NCBI GenBank assembly: GCA_016217545.1
Contig: JACRHT010000016.1
Coordinates: 620,001 to 684,000 of the forward strand
Direction: 5' to 3'
DNA from: Opitutia bacterium
GTDB taxonomy: Bacteria > Verrucomicrobiota > Verrucomicrobiia > Opitutales > Opitutaceae
DNA length: 64,000 nucleotides
In this document: piece after piece, positions 51,815 through 60,506 of the stretch
How positions within the stretch are numbered: position 1 is the first letter of the stretch
How the letters are laid out: the number at the start of each line of letters is the position of its first letter
Translations under genes and position numbers: made by a program
The notes under the pieces: generated by a model
What the model was told of the DNA's origin: nothing
What the model saw: the letters and a program-made list of their open reading frames with translations, nothing else
Databases searched by the model: none

Positions 51815-54655
51815 TTAGAACTCGAAGCGCGCGGCGAGGCGGAAGGTGCGCGGCGCCCGGAGGACGTAGCCGTCCTTGATGTGGCGGCCGGAGGAGTCGG
51901 TGTAGCCCCAGTGGTAGCTGGTGACCCACGGATCCTGATCGTCGAGGACGTTGTCAATGTAGAGCGCGAGGTGCAGCGGCACCGAGGCGATCTTGGTGTG
52001 ATACTGCAGCGTCATCGTCGTCGAGAGACGGGAGTCGCCGTAGTATTCGATGCCGTCGAAGACGCCGGCGTAGGGCTTGGCGGCATAGCTGGCGCCGCCG
52101 CCGAGCTCGAAGCCCTTCAGCATCTCGTCGGTGAACGTGTAGTTCGCGAAGAACGCGACGGTATACTTCAGCTGGCCGTCCTGCTTGGCGCCGGGCTTGG
52201 CCTGATCGAGGGCGTTCTGCACGCTGGCGATCTCGGAGCGCAGGTTGTTGCGCGCCGTGGCGTCGAGCGCGGCGTTGTTCACGACCGCGTTCCAAGCCGC
52301 CGAGTTGGAGGAGAAGTAGGCGCGGCTGTCCGGGTAATAATCAACCTTGGACGTGTCCTGCGTGCCCCAGCTCGCGACGAGGCGGAGGTTCTTGGTCGGG
52401 TTGGCCGTGATTTCGAACTCGTAGCCCTGCACATCGAGCGACGTGGTGTCGGAGAAGGCGAGACCGCCCTTGCCCGACTCGGAGGGGAGACCCTGCGCGA
52501 TGTTGTATTTCTGCCAGACGCCGCGGAAGCCGATCGGGTTCTCGACCAGATGGCCCTTGGACTGGGTGTCGTAGCGGATGAGGGTCGCGTAGTATTTGTT
52601 GTCGCTGGTCGACCAACGCAGACCGTATTCGAGGCCTTTGCCTTCTTCGGGCTTCGGGCGGGAACCGCTGAGGAGCGGCTGCGAACCGGCGTGCGGCGGC
52701 TGGATGTTCTTGGACCAGTTGGCGACGAGACCGAAGCCGCTCTTCAGGAAGTAAACGGCGCCGGCGGAGTAGGTGTTGCCGCTCTGGGATTCGCTGACGA
52801 GGTTGTCGGTCAGGTTCGGGCCGCGGCGAAGTTCGCGGAGATTCTCGTCGTAGGAATCGCGGCGGGCACCGAGGGTGACAGTGAGCGCGTCGTCCAGGAG
52901 ACGGGTCTGCGACATGACGGCGACATCGGTGAGCTTGAACGTATCGTCGAAGTCGAACCAGTAACCGTCGGCCTTGGGCATGTAGGCGACCGCGCGGCCG
53001 TTGACGACTTCCGGAATGGCCATGACTTGGTTCGGCGTATCGAGGTAGATGCGGCCCCAGATCATGTTCTGCACCCAGTCAGCCGGGTTGGTGATGGAGG
53101 TGCCGTTGCCGACCTGGCCGAGATATTGGCGGGCGGATTGCTTGAGGTCCTTCTTCGAAGCGGCGACAGAGAACAGCTGCTTCCACGACTGACCGAAGAG
53201 CGACGAGTCGAAGTGGTAGTTCAACTGCGCGCGGCCTTCCGTGACGTTGCGGGTCTGCGTCTGCTTGCTGAGGAAGAAATCGGCGAACGCCTTGCCGTAG
53301 TTCGGATTCGCGGTGCCATCGGGGAGCTGCTTGTTGATGTCGATCGCGGCGCCGCCCGTGCCTTCATAATCCTTCGCGGTCTGCGTGTCGTAGTAGCGAT
53401 AGAAGGCCGCGGTGAAGTCGAAGTTCTGGTTGATCTTCTGGTCGTAGGTGACGGTGATGTCGCGATACTTGATGTCGCTCACGCCGTTGCCGTAAGTCCA
53501 CTCGTAGCTCGGGCGCAGCGGAATCTTGGCGGTGCTGGAATAGGTGGCTTCCCACGGGAGCTTGATCTGCGCGGGATACCAGCCGGCTTTGGGCTGATAG
53601 TTGAGCGCCTGACCGACGTCGGCGAGGCTGCCAGAGGAGGCGTAGCCGCCGGCCCAGCCCATGAGCTGCTTGCCGACCGGCAGATTCGGGATGTAAACCC
53701 AGAACGGATTCAGCCAATCGCCCCACGCGCCGGCGTTCTGCATCGGGATGGTGCGAGCGGAGCCAACCGGAGCGGCTTTCCACGTGTTGGACGCGGTGGT
53801 GCCATCCCAACCGGAGATCTTGTCGCCGATGCCGGAGGAGATGAGCGAGCGACGGACGTTGGCGTATTCGCCTTCGACGCGGATTTGGGCGTCGTCGGTG
53901 ATCTTCCAGAGGGCCGCGAGGTCGACCGCCTTGGTGCGGTTGACGTCGGCTTCGCGCCAGCCCTGATTGTTGTCCTTAACAGCGTTCAAGCGCACCGCGA
54001 CGGTGTCGCTCACCTTGCGGTTGATATCGACCTCGTAGCGATTCGAGCCGTTGTTGTCGACGGTGACGGTCGCCTTGGAGAGGTTCTTGTCGAGACGCGG
54101 AACCTTCGTGTAGGTGCTCAGCTGGCCACCGACGGTGCCGAGGCCGAAGATGATCGAGTTCGGGCCGCGGAGGAATTCGATGCGCTCGACGTTGTAGGCG
54201 TCCTGGTTCTGGTAGAACGAGAAGTAGTTCCTCGTCGGTCCGGGGCCACCTTGCTCGCCGGCGCCGGCGCCACGGTAATTGAACGCCCAGTCATGGAACG
54301 CGGAACCGCCGAAGCCTTTGCCGGCGTTGATGTCTTCCGGCACGACGTTCGGCGTCCACTTGAGCGCCTCACGGATGTTCTGGATGCCGATATCGTCGAT
54401 GGCCGTCCGGGTGAGGGACGACATCGAGGACGGGGTGAACTTGATCGGCGTGTTGGTGCGGCCACCGGCCAACGAATCGACGGCCACATAGCCGACGTCC
54501 TTGTCGGTGTTCACGACGAACGGCGTCAAGGTATAGACGTCATCTTTCGCCGGCGGGGTGTTCTCAGGCGCAGCAGTCTGCGCCTGGAGGGCGGGCTGGG
54601 CGCCCAACGTCAGCGCGACGGCCAACGGGATCAGGCGGGGGATCGGGGTTTTCAT
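51815..54655 (-). CDS. TonB-dependent receptor (paralogue 2 of pair)
   Basis: A 946-residue outer membrane receptor with a signal peptide (about 1-25, ALQAQ) and a TonB-box-like segment VYTLTPFVVNT. Its plug domain (about 45-210) contains SLAGGRTNTPIKFTPSSMSSLTRTAIDD and VERIEFLRGPNSIIFGLGTVGG. The barrel ends in PRTFRLAARFEF with C-terminal Phe. It is a close paralogue of the 45383-48184 receptor, differing mainly in barrel loops, as expected if the two take up different chain lengths or substituted forms of one glycan. It is immediately upstream (in reading order) of two hairpins and the GH94 gene, and downstream of the first GH144-type gene. Confidence 0.93.
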   Translation of the reverse strand: MKTPIPRLIPLAVALTLGAQPALQAQTAAPENTPPAKDDVYTLTPFVVNTDKDVGYVAVDSLAGGRTNTPIKFTPSSMSSLTRTAIDDIGIQNIREALKWTPNVVPEDINAGKGFGGSAFHDWAFNYRGAGAGEQGGPGPTRNYFSFYQNQDAYNVERIEFLRGPNSIIFGLGTVGGQLSTYTKVPRLDKNLSKATVTVDNNGSNRYEVDINRKVSDTVAVRLNAVKDNNQGWREADVNRTKAVDLAALWKITDDAQIRVEGEYANVRRSLISSGIGDKISGWDGTTASNTWKAAPVGSARTIPMQNAGAWGDWLNPFWVYIPNLPVGKQLMGWAGGYASSGSLADVGQALNYQPKAGWYPAQIKLPWEATYSSTAKIPLRPSYEWTYGNGVSDIKYRDITVTYDQKINQNFDFTAAFYRYYDTQTAKDYEGTGGAAIDINKQLPDGTANPNYGKAFADFFLSKQTQTRNVTEGRAQLNYHFDSSLFGQSWKQLFSVAASKKDLKQSARQYLGQVGNGTSITNPADWVQNMIWGRIYLDTPNQVMAIPEVVNGRAVAYMPKADGYWFDFDDTFKLTDVAVMSQTRLLDDALTVTLGARRDSYDENLRELRRGPNLTDNLVSESQSGNTYSAGAVYFLKSGFGLVANWSKNIQPPHAGSQPLLSGSRPKPEEGKGLEYGLRWSTSDNKYYATLIRYDTQSKGHLVENPIGFRGVWQKYNIAQGLPSESGKGGLAFSDTTSLDVQGYEFEITANPTKNLRLVASWGTQDTSKVDYYPDSRAYFSSNSAAWNAVVNNAALDATARNNLRSEIASVQNALDQAKPGAKQDGQLKYTVAFFANYTFTDEMLKGFELGGGASYAAKPYAGVFDGIEYYGDSRLSTTMTLQYHTKIASVPLHLALYIDNVLDDQDPWVTSYHWGYTDSSGRHIKDGYVLRAPRTFRLAARFEF

Positions 54656-54681
54656 TTCGGGTGTGGTTGCACGGGTTGGGA

Positions 54682-54706
54682 TTTTGATCTGAGGTTCAGA
54701 ACAAAA
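54682..54706. promoter_or_regulatory. 25-bp dyad in front of TonB receptor 2
   Basis: The 52-base gap between the GH144-type gene and TonB receptor 2 contains a stepped palindrome: TTTTG (54682-54686), CTGA (54689-54692), TCAG (54696-54699) and CAAAA (54702-54706). The arms match exactly around AT/AA spacers and a 3-base centre. It could be an operator for the receptor, or a weak A/T-ended terminator for the GH144-type gene. It differs from both LacI palindromes of this window. Confidence 0.5.
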
Positions 54707-54707
54707 A

Positions 54708-57446
54708 TTACTGGAGGGTCAGAATGCCGAGACGCACATGGCTCTCATCCTCGCGCACGTAGGACCAGATGAGCTTGAGGGTGGCCTCCCACTCTTTGGT
54801 GCCTTCGGCGACGACGGCGGGCGACACGCCCATCTGCAGGCCGGGCTTCGGCGTCACGCCGAGCGCGCTCCACGGAATCGAGCCGTCGACGGTGTAGCCG
54901 TCGGCCGTCGGCGTGATTTTGCCGCGGCTCGCCGCATGGTGGAAGAACTCGACCGCGTCAGAGGTGTTTTTCAGCTCCCAATGGTGGGCGCGAATGAAGC
55001 CGAATTGGTAATCGCCCGCGCCCAGCCAAAGCAGGCCATCGCGGGCGGGATCGACGAAGAGTTCGACGAGGCGGTTGCGCTCGACGGGCAACTTGTAGCC
55101 GGCCGGCGAGTCGACGACCACCGCATGGAAATGCAGCGCCTCGGCATCCCACGTGAAGGCGAACTTGAGCGAAAGCGGCGGATCACCGGCGCGCACGTCG
55201 GCGAGCGAGTCTTTGTATTCCATGCCCGCGACCGTGTGCCACTGCCACTGCTCGCGCGGAGCATCGGCGGGAACGGCGATCGCGCGGCGCGGCTCCGGCA
55301 ACACGCGCGGACCGAGCAACTCGCGCTGGGCGACGACGGAGGTCTTCGCGCCAAACGCGCCATCGACGAACTCCGGGATTCCCGCCCGCGCCTTTTGCAC
55401 GACCTCGTCACGAGCGAACCACGTGCGCACGCAGTCGTTGGAAAGCAGATTGGCCGCCGCGATCACGATGGCAGCCTGCGCATTCGCCGGGTCGTCCGAA
55501 GCGCGGCCGAGCGCACCGGAGAACCGGTGCAGAACCTCGCCGGGAAACTGATCGATCAACAACGCGAGCGTCATCGCATCCGGCACCTGCTTGGGATGCG
55601 CATCAAGCGTCGCGTAGGCCAGCTGCGAGGCCGATGCGCCGCTGAGCACCGCGCGTTCGTCAAGCCACAGGCCCGGCAACACGGCTCCGGTGACATCGGC
55701 CGGCGCGAGCACGTGCACGGCACCGAGAGGTTGCGTCGTGCGATCGAGTCCGCTCCAGCTGGCGCCGCTCTCGCGCCCCTGCCCCACGCCGATGAACGTG
55801 CCGAGGCGTGACACCGCAGCGAGTTTCTCTCCCGCTGTTTTCGCCGGCCAGGACAACGCGATAAGTTTCTGCGTCGCTTCGGCCGCGACGACGGGAAGCG
55901 CTTGCCGGGCCGTGATCAATGCGGCCGCGAGCAGGCTGGTCCCGGCGTAATCGGCCGATGCCGTGCTGGCGGCAACCAGCCGGCGCACGCGTTCGACCGC
56001 TTCAGCTCCATCGAGCAGTCCCAGACGGTGGGCCGCCAGCGTGGCGGTCAGCTGCAAGCCGGCGTCCGCCCCGCCCGCTTGGATTTTCTGCCAGGCGGCC
56101 AAGGCATGCGTCCGAACAAGGTGCTGTTCGCCCTGAGTGAGTTCGCGACGGGTCGAATAGAGTCCCGCTTTCGCGATGCCCAGCTGCACCTCGGGTGCGC
56201 GCATGAAAAGGCGATGGATGAGCCCGGTGCGAAGGTTCTCCGCCTGGATCATCGAAATGCCCTGATCGATGCCGATGACGTCCGGGTTGACCCAACCGGT
56301 CTCGGGATTGAAGGCGTCGACGAACCCGTAGCGCTTCCAGATGCGGTCGCCATAGGCGAGACGGAGGTGGCGAAGCACCGCGAGCGTCTCACGCGGCGCG
56401 AAAATCAGGGAGCCCGCCGCGGCGCAAGGCACGATCGTGCCGTCGAGCGAATTGAACCGCAACGTCCGCGGCGGACCACCCCAAGCCTTGTAGCCGGTGG
56501 CCGAATCCGAGGCGGTCAAGCCCCAGAGATTCGCGCCCCAGCTCGGAAATTCCTGCTTCAAGTCGATGCTGAACTGCCGCTGCGCCAGCGTGGCGAGCTG
56601 GGAGTTCTTGAAATAATCCATCGCCGCGTCGCGCCGCTCGCGCAGGTCGAGATACCCCTGCGGGAACTGGTGCACGAACAACGGCGGCTCCTGCACGTAG
56701 ACGAAATCACCGTAGCGCCCGAGCGGCTTGCGCTCCCACGCGCGCCAATAGGCGGCCGGCAGCGGCTTGGGCGAGACACCCAGCGCGAGAAAACTCATCA
56801 ACACGTGCTCCGAGTAGCGATCCCAGCGGTAGCGCGAGAAACCGGTTTCGTCGTGCCAGCTGAGCGCGACCTGGCTGCCCTCGTTCAGGAACCAATTCCA
56901 GTCGACGTCGCCCAGCAGGCGGTTGACGAGCGCCGTGATCTCCGGGTCGGCGAAATACTCCCGCGCAACGATCGCGCCCGCATAAATCAGCGCGGAATCG
57001 ATGGACGACAGCTCGCACTTCCACGCGCGTTCGCCGGTGTCCATCTCCATGAAATGATAGAAGAACCCTTTTTGCCGCGGCGCCTCATTGGCGAGGAAGC
57101 GCAGCTTGGCGCGGACTCGCTCGGCGGCGGCCGTGCGCTGAACCCACCCGCGCTCCGTGGCGATCACCCAAGCGGTGAAGGAGAATCCCGAGGAGGCGAT
57201 GCTCGCCTTGCCGATACTCTCCGAACCATCCGCCCGTGCGCGATCGCGCACGAGACCGGTGCGCGGATGCGCCTGCTCCTGGAAAAAACGAAACGCCGTG
57301 CGCTCGATGTCGTCGAGCAACGCGTCGTCCTCCAACGAGAGATTCGCCGCCCGAACGGGTGCGATGAAGAGCGACAACGCAGGCAGCACGAAGCAGAGCG
57401 CGATGCGCAGCGCCGGCCAAACGGCGAAACGAGGACGGAACAGCAT
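54708..57446 (-). CDS. PF10091/GH144-type glucanase with C-terminal CBM9-like domain
   Basis: A 912-residue exported protein. After the signal peptide (about 1-33) comes a PF10091 'glycoamylase' barrel (about 38-450): HPRTGLVRDRA, KASIASSGFSFTAWVIATERGW, GFFYHFMEMDTGERAW, ELSSIDSALIYAGAI, WGANLWGLTASDSATGYKAWGGPP, DGTIVPCAAAGSLIFAP and DVIGIDQGISMIQAENLRTGL. This architecture defines GH144, whose founding member is an endo-beta-1,2-glucanase; older annotation calls it glucoamylase. A middle helical region (about 460-700) is unassigned. The C-terminus (about 725-910) is CBM9/DOMON-like (LKFAFTWDAEALHFHAVVVDSP). A TGACAACGTTTGCA operator lies 57 bases upstream. The ATG at 57446 starts the signal peptide. 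Confidence 0.82.
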   Translation of the reverse strand: MLFRPRFAVWPALRIALCFVLPALSLFIAPVRAANLSLEDDALLDDIERTAFRFFQEQAHPRTGLVRDRARADGSESIGKASIASSGFSFTAWVIATERGWVQRTAAAERVRAKLRFLANEAPRQKGFFYHFMEMDTGERAWKCELSSIDSALIYAGAIVAREYFADPEITALVNRLLGDVDWNWFLNEGSQVALSWHDETGFSRYRWDRYSEHVLMSFLALGVSPKPLPAAYWRAWERKPLGRYGDFVYVQEPPLFVHQFPQGYLDLRERRDAAMDYFKNSQLATLAQRQFSIDLKQEFPSWGANLWGLTASDSATGYKAWGGPPRTLRFNSLDGTIVPCAAAGSLIFAPRETLAVLRHLRLAYGDRIWKRYGFVDAFNPETGWVNPDVIGIDQGISMIQAENLRTGLIHRLFMRAPEVQLGIAKAGLYSTRRELTQGEQHLVRTHALAAWQKIQAGGADAGLQLTATLAAHRLGLLDGAEAVERVRRLVAASTASADYAGTSLLAAALITARQALPVVAAEATQKLIALSWPAKTAGEKLAAVSRLGTFIGVGQGRESGASWSGLDRTTQPLGAVHVLAPADVTGAVLPGLWLDERAVLSGASASQLAYATLDAHPKQVPDAMTLALLIDQFPGEVLHRFSGALGRASDDPANAQAAIVIAAANLLSNDCVRTWFARDEVVQKARAGIPEFVDGAFGAKTSVVAQRELLGPRVLPEPRRAIAVPADAPREQWQWHTVAGMEYKDSLADVRAGDPPLSLKFAFTWDAEALHFHAVVVDSPAGYKLPVERNRLVELFVDPARDGLLWLGAGDYQFGFIRAHHWELKNTSDAVEFFHHAASRGKITPTADGYTVDGSIPWSALGVTPKPGLQMGVSPAVVAEGTKEWEATLKLIWSYVREDESHVRLGILTLQ

Positions 57447-57502
57447 GGTGTGGGTGCGATAACAGGGCGCCACAAGCGCGCCGGGGATTCCGCACGATTA
57501 AA

Positions 57503-57516
57503 TGACAACGTTTGCA
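57503..57516. promoter_or_regulatory. Candidate LacI-B operator before GH144-type gene 1
   Basis: TGACAACGTTTGCA; its reverse complement TGCAAACGTTGTCA differs by one base from the site at 62708-62721. It has the central CG typical of LacI-family operators. It lies between the LacI-B gene and the GH144-type gene, both read leftward. Confidence 0.68.
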
Positions 57517-57598
57517 GTGCAAGGCCAAAAGCGCCGCAATTCTTGTCATTCCTCCTGGCGAGCCGCGAACGAAGGCCCGCTCGCCTGCTCCTTCCGTT

Positions 57599-58684
57599 CT
57601 ATTTCCGCTCCGTCCGCAGCGGCCGCGTCGACTCGCGGATCATCATCGGCGCCGGCATCTCATCGAGGACGACGCGTGTGCTGTGACCCGGTGCGTTCGC
57701 AGCTTCCACAATCAATCCCACGGCTCGCTCCGCCATGTCGGCCAGCGGCTGGCGCACGGTGGTGAGCGCCGGCTGGCAGGCGGTCGCCCAGATGCCGTCG
57801 TCGAATCCGACCACGGAGAGATCGTCCGGGCACTTCAGTCCCGCGACATGCGCAGCGTTGATCGCGCCGAACGCGATCTCGTCGTTGGCGCAGCACACGG
57901 CGGTCGGGCGCTCGGCGCATTGCAGGAATTTCGCCACGCCAGCGCGACCGGTTTCGGCGCTGAAATTGCCCTCGAAAAGCCACTCGGCGCGCGGCTTCGC
58001 GCCGGCCTTCTCGAGCATCTCCATGTAGCCCCGGCGACGCTCGTCGGCGTCGCGGGACCCCGGGGGCCCCAGCAGCAAGCCGATCTTCCGGTGTCCCAGC
58101 TGCAACAGGAGACTCGCGACCGAGCGAGCCCCGGCGAGATTGTCCACGCCAACCACCGGCACGCCCAAGTCGGCGGCGCGCACTCCCGGAGGCAGGGCGG
58201 ATTTCGTCAACACGAACGGTCGCCGATAGCCCTTCAGCTCCTGCACGTCACCCTGCGAAAGCGGCTCGGCCAGGTAAATGAGGCCGGAGGAATTCAGCGC
58301 GACGTGCTGCATCGCCTCGCGGAAGCTGCCGCCTTCCTTCCGCCGCAGCGTGCAGATGTGCACGCCCCAGCCGCGCGCCGCCGCCGCGTGCAGCGTTCCC
58401 GCGAGGAAGCGGCCGTAATATTCCGAGAAGAAAATGTTTTCATCGAGCGGCACGACGACCGTCAGCGTCATGTTCACGCCCTTGCGGAGCATGCGCGCGC
58501 CGAGGTTCGGCAGGAAATGCTGCTTCTCCGCGAGATCGAGGATCTCTTTGCGCCGGTCCTCGCGCACGAGGTGCGCCGTCTCAGGGCGAAGGGCGCGGGA
58601 GACCGTGGAAGGCGAGACGCCGAGCTTGGCGGCGATCTGGACGATACCGGTCTTGTCGAGCCGTTGGGAACGCCGGGCGGGCAT
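57599..58684 (-). CDS. LacI-family transcriptional regulator of locus B
   Basis: A 361-residue LacI-family repressor. The N-terminal HTH (about 11-60: TGIVQIAAKLGVSPSTVSRALRPETAHLVRE…) precedes a complete periplasmic-binding-like sensor domain (about 72-340; VVVPLDENIFFSEYYGRFLAG, HRKIGLLLGPPGSRDADERRRGY, AVCCANDEIAFGAI, LSVVGFDDGIWATACQPALTTVRQP). The effector is probably a glucan breakdown product. A GCAAACGTGTGCAA palindrome lies 37 bases before its ATG in the divergent promoter shared with GH13, and near-identical sites precede the two GH144-type genes, so it likely controls itself and these enzymes. ATG 58684 was preferred to a longer non-ATG start. Confidence 0.92.
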   Translation of the reverse strand: MPARRSQRLDKTGIVQIAAKLGVSPSTVSRALRPETAHLVREDRRKEILDLAEKQHFLPNLGARMLRKGVNMTLTVVVPLDENIFFSEYYGRFLAGTLHAAAARGWGVHICTLRRKEGGSFREAMQHVALNSSGLIYLAEPLSQGDVQELKGYRRPFVLTKSALPPGVRAADLGVPVVGVDNLAGARSVASLLLQLGHRKIGLLLGPPGSRDADERRRGYMEMLEKAGAKPRAEWLFEGNFSAETGRAGVAKFLQCAERPTAVCCANDEIAFGAINAAHVAGLKCPDDLSVVGFDDGIWATACQPALTTVRQPLADMAERAVGLIVEAANAPGHSTRVVLDEMPAPMMIRESTRPLRTERK

Positions 58685-58720
58685 GCGTGAGCTTCTTGCA
58701 GGTCGCCCGGCGGGCGGCAA

Positions 58721-58734
58721 GCAAACGTGTGCAA
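58721..58734. promoter_or_regulatory. Candidate LacI-B operator in LacI/GH13 divergent promoter
   Basis: GCAAACGTGTGCAA, sharing GCAAACGT with the sites at 62708 and (reverse strand) 57503. It is 37 bases upstream of the LacI-B ATG and 42 bases upstream of the GH13 ATG, so one bound repressor could act on both genes. Confidence 0.65.
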
Positions 58735-58775
58735 AGAGATTGCGCGCGGCTTCGCGACGGACCTAGCGTGCCACC

Positions 58776-60443
58776 ATGATCGCTGCCGTTGCCCGTTTCG
58801 CCCGCGCCGCGCTGCTGCCGGGCCTGCTCGGCGTCGCCGCGTCCGCGGCCGAGCTCCGTCCCCCACCCGCTTGGCTCGAACAAGCGGTGTTCTACCAGAT
58901 CTACCCGCAGACCTACGCCGATTCCGACGGCGACGGCATCGGCGACCTGCGCGGCATCATCCACAAGCTCCCCTATCTCCACGAGCTCGGCGTCACGGGC
59001 ATCTGGATGAATCCGTGTTTCGTTTCGCCGTTCCGCGACGCCGGCTACGACGTGGCGGACTTCTACCGCGTCGCCCCGCGCTACGGCACGAATGACGATT
59101 TGCGCGCGCTCTTCGCCGAGGCAAAGCGTCTCGGCATCCATGTGATGCTCGACCTCGTCGCGGCGCACACCTCGGACCAGCACCCGTGGTTTCGCGAGTC
59201 GCAACGCGCGGAGAAAAACAAATACACCGACTGGTATATCTGGACCGCCGGCGTCGGCCAGCTCTTCGCCCCGAATCAACAGGTCGTCGTCGGCACCGCC
59301 GAACGCAGCGCCAACTACATCGCGAGTTTCTATTCCTGCCAGCCCGCGCTGAACTACGGCTACGCAAAGCCCGACCCGACGCAGCCGTGGCAACAGCGCA
59401 TCGACGCGCCCGGCCCGCTGGCGGTGCGGGCCGAGTTGAAGAACATCATGCGCTTCTGGTTCGAGATGGGCGCGAGCGGCTTTCGCGTCGATATGGCCGG
59501 CTCGCTCGTGAAGAACGATCCGGACGGCTCCGCCACCGCGGCGCTCTGGCGGGAATTCCGCGAATGGATGGATCGGGAGTATCCCGACAAGGCGATGGTC
59601 TCCGAATGGTCCGAGCCGCACGTCGCGATCCCGCAGGGCTTCCACATGGATTTCCTCCTGCAGTGGACTAAGCCTGGCTACGCGTCGGTGTTCCGCGAAA
59701 ACGGCGGACAACCCGCCATCTTCGATCGCCGCGGCACGACGCCTTTCCGGAAATTCCTCACGGAATTCGAGCCGCTCCTCGCCGCCACGCGCGGCAAGGG
59801 CTACATGGCGCTGCACACCGGCAATCACGACACCACTCCGCGCTTCGGTAACGGCCGCGAGGCGCGCGACCTCGTCGTCGCCCACGCGTTCCTGCTCACG
59901 ATGCCGGGTGTGCCGTTCATCTACTATGGCGACGAGATCGGCATGCGCTCCCCACCGTTCACGGTGAACAAGGAGGGCGGCTACGAGCGCACCCCGGCGC
60001 GCATGCCGATGCACTGGGACGCCTCGCCGGGCGCGGGCTTTTCGACGGCGCCCCTTGAAAAATTCTACCTCGCCGTCGATCCGGCGCGCGAGCGACCCAA
60101 CGTCGCCGCGCAACTCGCCGACACGACCTCGCCACTGCGGGCCGTGCAGCGTTTCATCGCGCTGCGCCGCGCCCACCCGGCGCTGGCCGCGAGCGGCGAT
60201 TTCCGCGCGCTGCTCGCAGACGCCGGACAACCGATCGTCTACCTCCGCGCCAACGCGAGCGAGCGCGTGCTCGTCGCGCTGAATCCCACGGCGCAGGCCG
60301 TGACCGGCGAACTTCCGCCCGAGATCGACGGCCGCAGCGCGACCGTGCTCGATGGCGAAACGCACGCCCTCGCCCCAACGGGCCCGCGCTGGCGCGTCGA
60401 GCTGCCGCCGGTGAGCTACGCGATCATCCGCCTCGCCCCGTAG
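58776..60443 (+). CDS. Secreted GH13 alpha-glucosidase/amylase-type enzyme
   Basis: A 555-residue GH13 enzyme with a signal peptide (about 1-25). The (beta/alpha)8 barrel (about 33-460) starts with AVFYQIYPQTYADSDGDGIGDLRGI. Catalytic residues are intact: nucleophile Asp239 (GFRVDMAG), acid/base Glu277 (MVSEWSEP) and Asp352 (HTGNHDT). The DLVAAHTSDQHPWF region and RMPMHWD resemble oligo-1,6-glucosidase, trehalose-synthase and sucrose-hydrolase relatives that act on short alpha-glucosides. A C-terminal beta domain (about 470-555) is present. It is divergent from the LacI-B repressor and shares its operator. An alpha-specific enzyme in an otherwise beta-1,2-glucan-like regulon is unexpected. 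Confidence 0.9.
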   Translation: MIAAVARFARAALLPGLLGVAASAAELRPPPAWLEQAVFYQIYPQTYADSDGDGIGDLRGIIHKLPYLHELGVTGIWMNPCFVSPFRDAGYDVADFYRVAPRYGTNDDLRALFAEAKRLGIHVMLDLVAAHTSDQHPWFRESQRAEKNKYTDWYIWTAGVGQLFAPNQQVVVGTAERSANYIASFYSCQPALNYGYAKPDPTQPWQQRIDAPGPLAVRAELKNIMRFWFEMGASGFRVDMAGSLVKNDPDGSATAALWREFREWMDREYPDKAMVSEWSEPHVAIPQGFHMDFLLQWTKPGYASVFRENGGQPAIFDRRGTTPFRKFLTEFEPLLAATRGKGYMALHTGNHDTTPRFGNGREARDLVVAHAFLLTMPGVPFIYYGDEIGMRSPPFTVNKEGGYERTPARMPMHWDASPGAGFSTAPLEKFYLAVDPARERPNVAAQLADTTSPLRAVQRFIALRRAHPALAASGDFRALLADAGQPIVYLRANASERVLVALNPTAQAVTGELPPEIDGRSATVLDGETHALAPTGPRWRVELPPVSYAIIRLAP

Positions 60444-60451
60444 GCATCCGC

Positions 60452-60482
60452 GGGACTTGTCACCCAACAGGTGACAAGTCCC
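60452..60482. terminator. Bidirectional 13-bp hairpin between convergent GH13 and GH144-type genes
   Basis: GGGACTTGTCACC (60452-60464) and GGTGACAAGTCCC (60470-60482) form a perfect stem with loop CAACA. It starts 9 bases after the GH13 stop and lies 25 bases from the end of the convergent GH144-type gene. No U-run is present on either strand. Confidence 0.75.
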
Positions 60483-60506
60483 CACTCCGCGCGTCCGACG
60501 CGCCGC

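Noticed and set aside
51815-54655. Siderophore receptor as the role of the TonB receptors
   Set aside because: No siderophore synthesis, periplasmic iron-binding or Fur-like site is nearby; all three receptors are embedded in glycosidase operons.
54708-57446. True GH15 glucoamylase
   Set aside because: The 'glycoamylase' label belongs to PF10091; the conserved segments match the GH144-type barrel, and the hallmark motifs of GH15 were not seen.
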